From assembly GCA_002422955.1 (NCBI GenBank), contig DITY01000235.1, forward strand, positions 1-16,767: a stretch of DNA of 16,767 bases, in the 5' to 3' direction. Position 1 is the first letter of the stretch, and every line of letters starts with the position of its first letter. Of this stretch, positions 14,137 to 16,767 are shown in pieces. This DNA is from Planctomycetaceae bacterium UBA6172. GTDB taxonomy: Bacteria; Planctomycetota; Planctomycetia; Pirellulales; Pirellulaceae. The notes under the pieces were generated by a model. That model was not told where the DNA came from. It saw only the letters and a program-made list of their open reading frames with translations, and made no database searches. The position numbers were made by a program, and so were the translations under genes.

Positions 14137-15354
14137 ATGCCTGATTTCGCCTACGACGCCCTAACGACAGCCGGCCAACGCACGCATGGCGTGATCGAGG
14201 CGGGTTCGCGAAAGGACGCGGTTCAGCGGCTTCGCCAACGCGAGCTGCGGCCGGTGTCGGTGACGGCCACGCAGGCTCCCGGCGGGCGGTTCGACCTGGC
14301 GACGCTCGCGCCGGTCAAAAAGGAGCAGATCGCCGACTTCTGTGTCCAGCTCGCCGATCTGCTCACCAACGGCGTCCCAATGCTCGAGGCACTGTCCATT
14401 CTGGGCGAGGTCTCGGTCCATCCGCGGCTCAAGGCGGCGGCGGGTCGGATCCACGACGCGGTCGCCGAAGGGGCCAACCTGGATCAGGCGATGGCGGCGG
14501 AACCAGGGATTTTTACAGAGCTGACGCTATCGATGGTCCGCGCCGGCCAAGAGGGGGCTTTTCTGGAGGAAGCGTTGCAGCGGACCGCGATCTTTTTACG
14601 CAAACAGGACGAGATGCGTTCCAAGATCGTCGGGGCGCTGACGTACCCTTTGATCCTCGGGATCGTCGGGACGCTGATCACGGCGCTGATGATCGTCTTC
14701 ATGGTCCCCAAGTTCCAGCCGTTCTTCGATCGCTTGGAGCAGTCCGGTCAAGGCTTGCCGCTGGTTACGGTGCTGTTGCTCGGGATCAGTGACCTGCTGA
14801 TGAGTTTCGGTTGGCTGTTGCCGCTGTTGGTGATCGGCGTCGTGATCCTGCTCCGCCGCGCCCTGCGGACCGATGCGGGCAGGCTGCGCTGGGACACCTG
14901 GCGATTGAAAATCCCGATCATCGGCAAAATCTTTCATGATGCCGCGGTCTCGCGGGCCTGTCGGGTGTTAGGGACCCTGCTGCGTAACGGCGTGCCGCTG
15001 CTCAAATCGCTGCGGATCAGCAGCGAATCGACCGGCAATCGCGTCCTCCAGGAGGTGATGGTTCGCTCCGCCGCGAACGTGACCACGGGGGATACGTTGG
15101 CCAAGCCGTTAGCTGCCAGCGGATTGATCCCGCCGCAGATCATGGCGATGATCCGCATCGCCGAGGAATCCAACACCTTGGATGATGTGCTGGTAAAAAT
15201 CGCCGACCGGATCGATCAGCAGATCGAACGTCGCCTGGAGGTGATGGTGCGGATGATCGAGCCCCTGATGCTGGTCTTGATCGGCGGCATGGTCATGTTT
15301 GTCATTGTGGGTGTTTTGCTACCCGTGTTCGATCTCAATTCAACCGTCGGATAA
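14137..15354 (+). CDS. gspF: Type II secretion inner-membrane platform protein GspF
   Basis: GspF is the polytopic inner-membrane protein that couples the GspE ATPase to the growing pseudopilus. The 405 residues match the family length. The start MPDFAYDALTTAGQRTHG is the usual N-terminal signature. Two copies of the T2SF cytoplasmic domain are seen: residues about 66-188 (FCVQLADLLTNGVPMLEAL) and 269-390 (RACRVLGTLLRNGVPLLKSL), the internal duplication typical of the family. Membrane helices lie at about 168-192, 213-240 and 374-397. The stop TAA at 15352-15354 overlaps the ribosome binding site of gspG, so the two are tightly linked. No clear ribosome binding site precedes this start. PilC of type IV pili is the alternative, made less likely by the neighbouring pseudopilin genes. 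Confidence 0.94.
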   Translation: MPDFAYDALTTAGQRTHGVIEAGSRKDAVQRLRQRELRPVSVTATQAPGGRFDLATLAPVKKEQIADFCVQLADLLTNGVPMLEALSILGEVSVHPRLKAAAGRIHDAVAEGANLDQAMAAEPGIFTELTLSMVRAGQEGAFLEEALQRTAIFLRKQDEMRSKIVGALTYPLILGIVGTLITALMIVFMVPKFQPFFDRLEQSGQGLPLVTVLLLGISDLLMSFGWLLPLLVIGVVILLRRALRTDAGRLRWDTWRLKIPIIGKIFHDAAVSRACRVLGTLLRNGVPLLKSLRISSESTGNRVLQEVMVRSAANVTTGDTLAKPLAASGLIPPQIMAMIRIAEESNTLDDVLVKIADRIDQQIERRLEVMVRMIEPLMLVLIGGMVMFVIVGVLLPVFDLNSTVG

Positions 15355-15358
15355 GGAG
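15353..15358 (+). promoter_or_regulatory. Ribosome binding site of gspG, overlapping the gspF stop
   Basis: AAGGAG begins inside the gspF TAA and stands 5 and 8 bases before the two candidate ATGs at 15364 and 15367. It is the strongest Shine-Dalgarno site in the window, fitting high expression of the major pseudopilin. Confidence 0.7.
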
Positions 15359-15363
15359 AAATT

Positions 15364-15867
15364 ATGATGAAGCGTCGTGGTTCACGTAGCGGCTTTACCT
15401 TGCTCGAGCTGATGATCGTGTTGATCATCCTGGTCGGCTTGATGGCGATTGTCGGGCCGAGGTTTCTGGGGTCTCAACAGAAGGCCGACGCGCGCACGGC
15501 CGAAGCCCAGATCGGCAACCTCAGTTCGGCCCTCAAGATGTATGTGGTCGACATGAAGACCTTTCCGCAGACCGAAGAGGGACTGTTGGGGCTGATTCAG
15601 CCACCGGAGGACGAACGGTTGGCGCGGCGCTGGGGTGGCCCCTACATCGATGGCAATCGCTTGCCGTTGGACCCTTGGGGGGGTGAATATCAATACGAAT
15701 ACGGTTCCACGGAAGGCGATTCGGGCAGCGGTTCGGGGGCTGCGAGCACCGATTTCCCACGCATTTTTTCGCTCGGGCCGGATGGCCAAGCCGGCACCGA
15801 CGATGACATCTCGAACTTCGCGACCGACGAAGAAATGGGAGAAACGTCGTCGCAAACCAGCTCATGA
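15364..15867 (+). CDS. gspG: Type II secretion major pseudopilin GspG
   Basis: GspG is the main subunit of the periplasmic pseudopilus. The 167-residue prepilin has a short basic leader and the prepilin peptidase site SG|FTLLE: cleavage after Gly10, Phe11 as first mature residue, Glu15 at position +5. The hydrophobic helix runs to about residue 32. Downstream come the GspG blocks FPQTEEGLLGLI (67-78), WGGPYIDG (90-97), LPLDPWGGEYQYEYG (100-114) and the calcium-site segment SLGPDGQAGTDDDI (136-149). A Ser/Gly/Asp-rich stretch at 115-130 lies between the last two blocks, and the C-terminus has an acidic/Ser-rich tail, both making it longer than usual (about 140-150). Its stop overlaps the start of the next pseudopilin gene. 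The calcium motif separates it from type IV pilins. Confidence 0.94.
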   Translation: MMKRRGSRSGFTLLELMIVLIILVGLMAIVGPRFLGSQQKADARTAEAQIGNLSSALKMYVVDMKTFPQTEEGLLGLIQPPEDERLARRWGGPYIDGNRLPLDPWGGEYQYEYGSTEGDSGSGSGAASTDFPRIFSLGPDGQAGTDDDISNFATDEEMGETSSQTSS

Positions 15868-16706
15868 TGCGGCATCCCAACCCCGCGCGCCGGGGTTGGT
15901 CGCTGCTGGAATTGTTGATCGTCCTGTCGGTGATGGTCGGCATCGCCGGCATCGCCTTTCCGCGTCTGACTCGTCCCTTGGCTGAGTCCGAAGTGCAGCG
16001 AGCCGCGGCCGATTTCCGAGACCATCTGGTGGATTGCCGACAGACCGCGGTGCTCTCGGGACGTCCGTTGGTGCTGCGCCTGGAACGCGGGACGGGGGCC
16101 TACCTGTGGGGCGAATGGGCCGCGGTGCTGGCCGAGGACGCCGGCCTCAATCTGCTCGACGACAGCCTGACAGACGACCCGCTCGCTGATGACGACTCGG
16201 CGACAATCAGCGGTGGGATGGCAGCGGGTTCAACGCCGGGCCAATCTTCCGCAGCGACTGCAAACCTTCGGGTCCGCCGGCTGAGCCTCCCGGCCGGAAT
16301 GATTTTTGAAGCGATTCATGACGCGGCGGAAACGCCGGATTCGGCTTGGTCAGGGGATGGCGCGGCGGGGGCGTCCGACGCTGGGGTGTCGGGCTCGGGT
16401 CAGTCGCTCCTTGCCGACGATCGCGGTAGCCCGCGGCTGCGCAGCGATTCCGCGATCGATCGTGGCCGGGTCGATCCGCTGGTCCCGGGAGCCGACCCCG
16501 AGTCGACGCCGATCGAGTCGGGGCGGCGGGATTACCTCGCCTTCCTCCCTTCGGGGCAGAGTCGCGATCGGGTCGTGGTGTTTCGCGAGTCGGCTAGCGG
16601 CATGCGGGTCGCGTTGGAACTGGACGCGATCACCGGGATGACGCGATTGGTTCGCCTGCCCGCAGTCTCGCCGGATGTCGACGTTGTGGTTGCGGGGGGG
16701 AGTTGA
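15864..16706 (+). CDS. gspH: GspH-like minor pseudopilin with large central insert
   Basis: The 280-residue product starts with a prepilin leader and the site RRG|WSLLE: cleavage after Gly11, Trp12 as first mature residue (usually Phe or Met), Glu16 at +5. A hydrophobic helix follows to about 33. The first beta part (LSGRPLVLRLE, 64-74) and the last part (DYLAFLPSGQSRDRVVVF with LELDAITGMTRLVRL, 223-265) match GspH/FimT-type pseudopilins: the FxPxG segment and the closing TG turn. Between them, about residues 91-222 are rich in Asp, Ser, Gly and Ala with no fold visible, so the protein is far longer than a usual GspH (about 160-200). The start ATG overlaps the gspG stop. It probably caps the pseudopilus tip with GspI, J and K. 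The exact minor-pseudopilin identity is inferred from order and the C-terminal motif. Confidence 0.8.
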   Translation: MMRHPNPARRGWSLLELLIVLSVMVGIAGIAFPRLTRPLAESEVQRAAADFRDHLVDCRQTAVLSGRPLVLRLERGTGAYLWGEWAAVLAEDAGLNLLDDSLTDDPLADDDSATISGGMAAGSTPGQSSAATANLRVRRLSLPAGMIFEAIHDAAETPDSAWSGDGAAGASDAGVSGSGQSLLADDRGSPRLRSDSAIDRGRVDPLVPGADPESTPIESGRRDYLAFLPSGQSRDRVVVFRESASGMRVALELDAITGMTRLVRLPAVSPDVDVVVAGGS

Positions 16707-16767
16707 TGTCGTTCCGCCGTTCGCCAACCGCTGCCGTCAACCCGCCGCTCGGTCGCGGTTCAGGCTC
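16706..16767 (+). CDS. Start of next operon gene, probably a minor pseudopilin (GspI position), 3' end outside window
   Basis: ATG 16706 overlaps the preceding TGA (TGATG), with a G-rich site ending in GGAG (16699-16702) just upstream. The visible 20 residues, MSFRRSPTAA then VNPPLGRGSG, are basic and Pro-rich, like an extended prepilin leader. The cleavage site and helix would come after the window edge. Placement after gspG and gspH suggests GspI; the sequence alone does not prove it. Confidence 0.6.
   Translation, partial: MSFRRSPTAAVNPPLGRGSG

Overview
The window looks like the chromosome of a high-GC planctomycete, probably of the Pirellulaceae. This is inferred from gene content and style: patchy Shine-Dalgarno use, scattered biosynthetic genes not grouped by pathway, a Lys/Ala/Pro-rich histone H1-like protein, and the form of the type II secretion operon. 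No rRNA marker is present, so the taxonomy is not proven. I see no tRNA, rRNA, CRISPR array, insertion sequence, integrase or phage gene. The region reads as core chromosome.

Left part (1-5575). The 3' end of aroB (shikimate pathway) converges with a short GT2-like glycosyltransferase on the minus strand. A 344-base divergent gap follows. Then comes a plus-strand series: hisI (histidine synthesis), a RidA-superfamily protein, yggS (PLP homeostasis), a SixA-type histidine phosphatase, and a membrane-anchored metallophosphoesterase that overlaps sixA by ATGA. RidA and YggS proteins both deal with side effects of PLP chemistry. A small unrecognised minus-strand gene converges on the phosphoesterase.

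Middle (5576-10217). A divergent spacer with a strong imperfect inverted repeat precedes hpt (purine salvage). Two tandem GT4 glycosyltransferases follow. The first lacks the second glutamate of the EX7E motif; the second is canonical. A GC-rich hairpin covers the last codons of the second GT4. Facing it on the minus strand is the histone H1-like gene. A 477-base gap without a recognised gene separates that gene from ilvD.

Right part (10218-16767). ilvD (branched-chain amino acid synthesis) is followed by a candidate terminator and a 537-base non-coding leader. A type II secretion operon then runs off the right edge: gspE (ATPase), gspF (inner-membrane platform), gspG (major pseudopilin), gspH-like (minor pseudopilin with a large low-complexity insert) and the start of a further pseudopilin-position gene, probably gspI. 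Junctions in this operon are short or overlapping.

I did not find a clearly new multi-gene system. The most interesting items are the two RNA/DNA hairpin elements (upstream of hpt and at the GT4 end), the H1-like protein, the enlarged GspH, and the non-canonical GT4 next to a canonical one.
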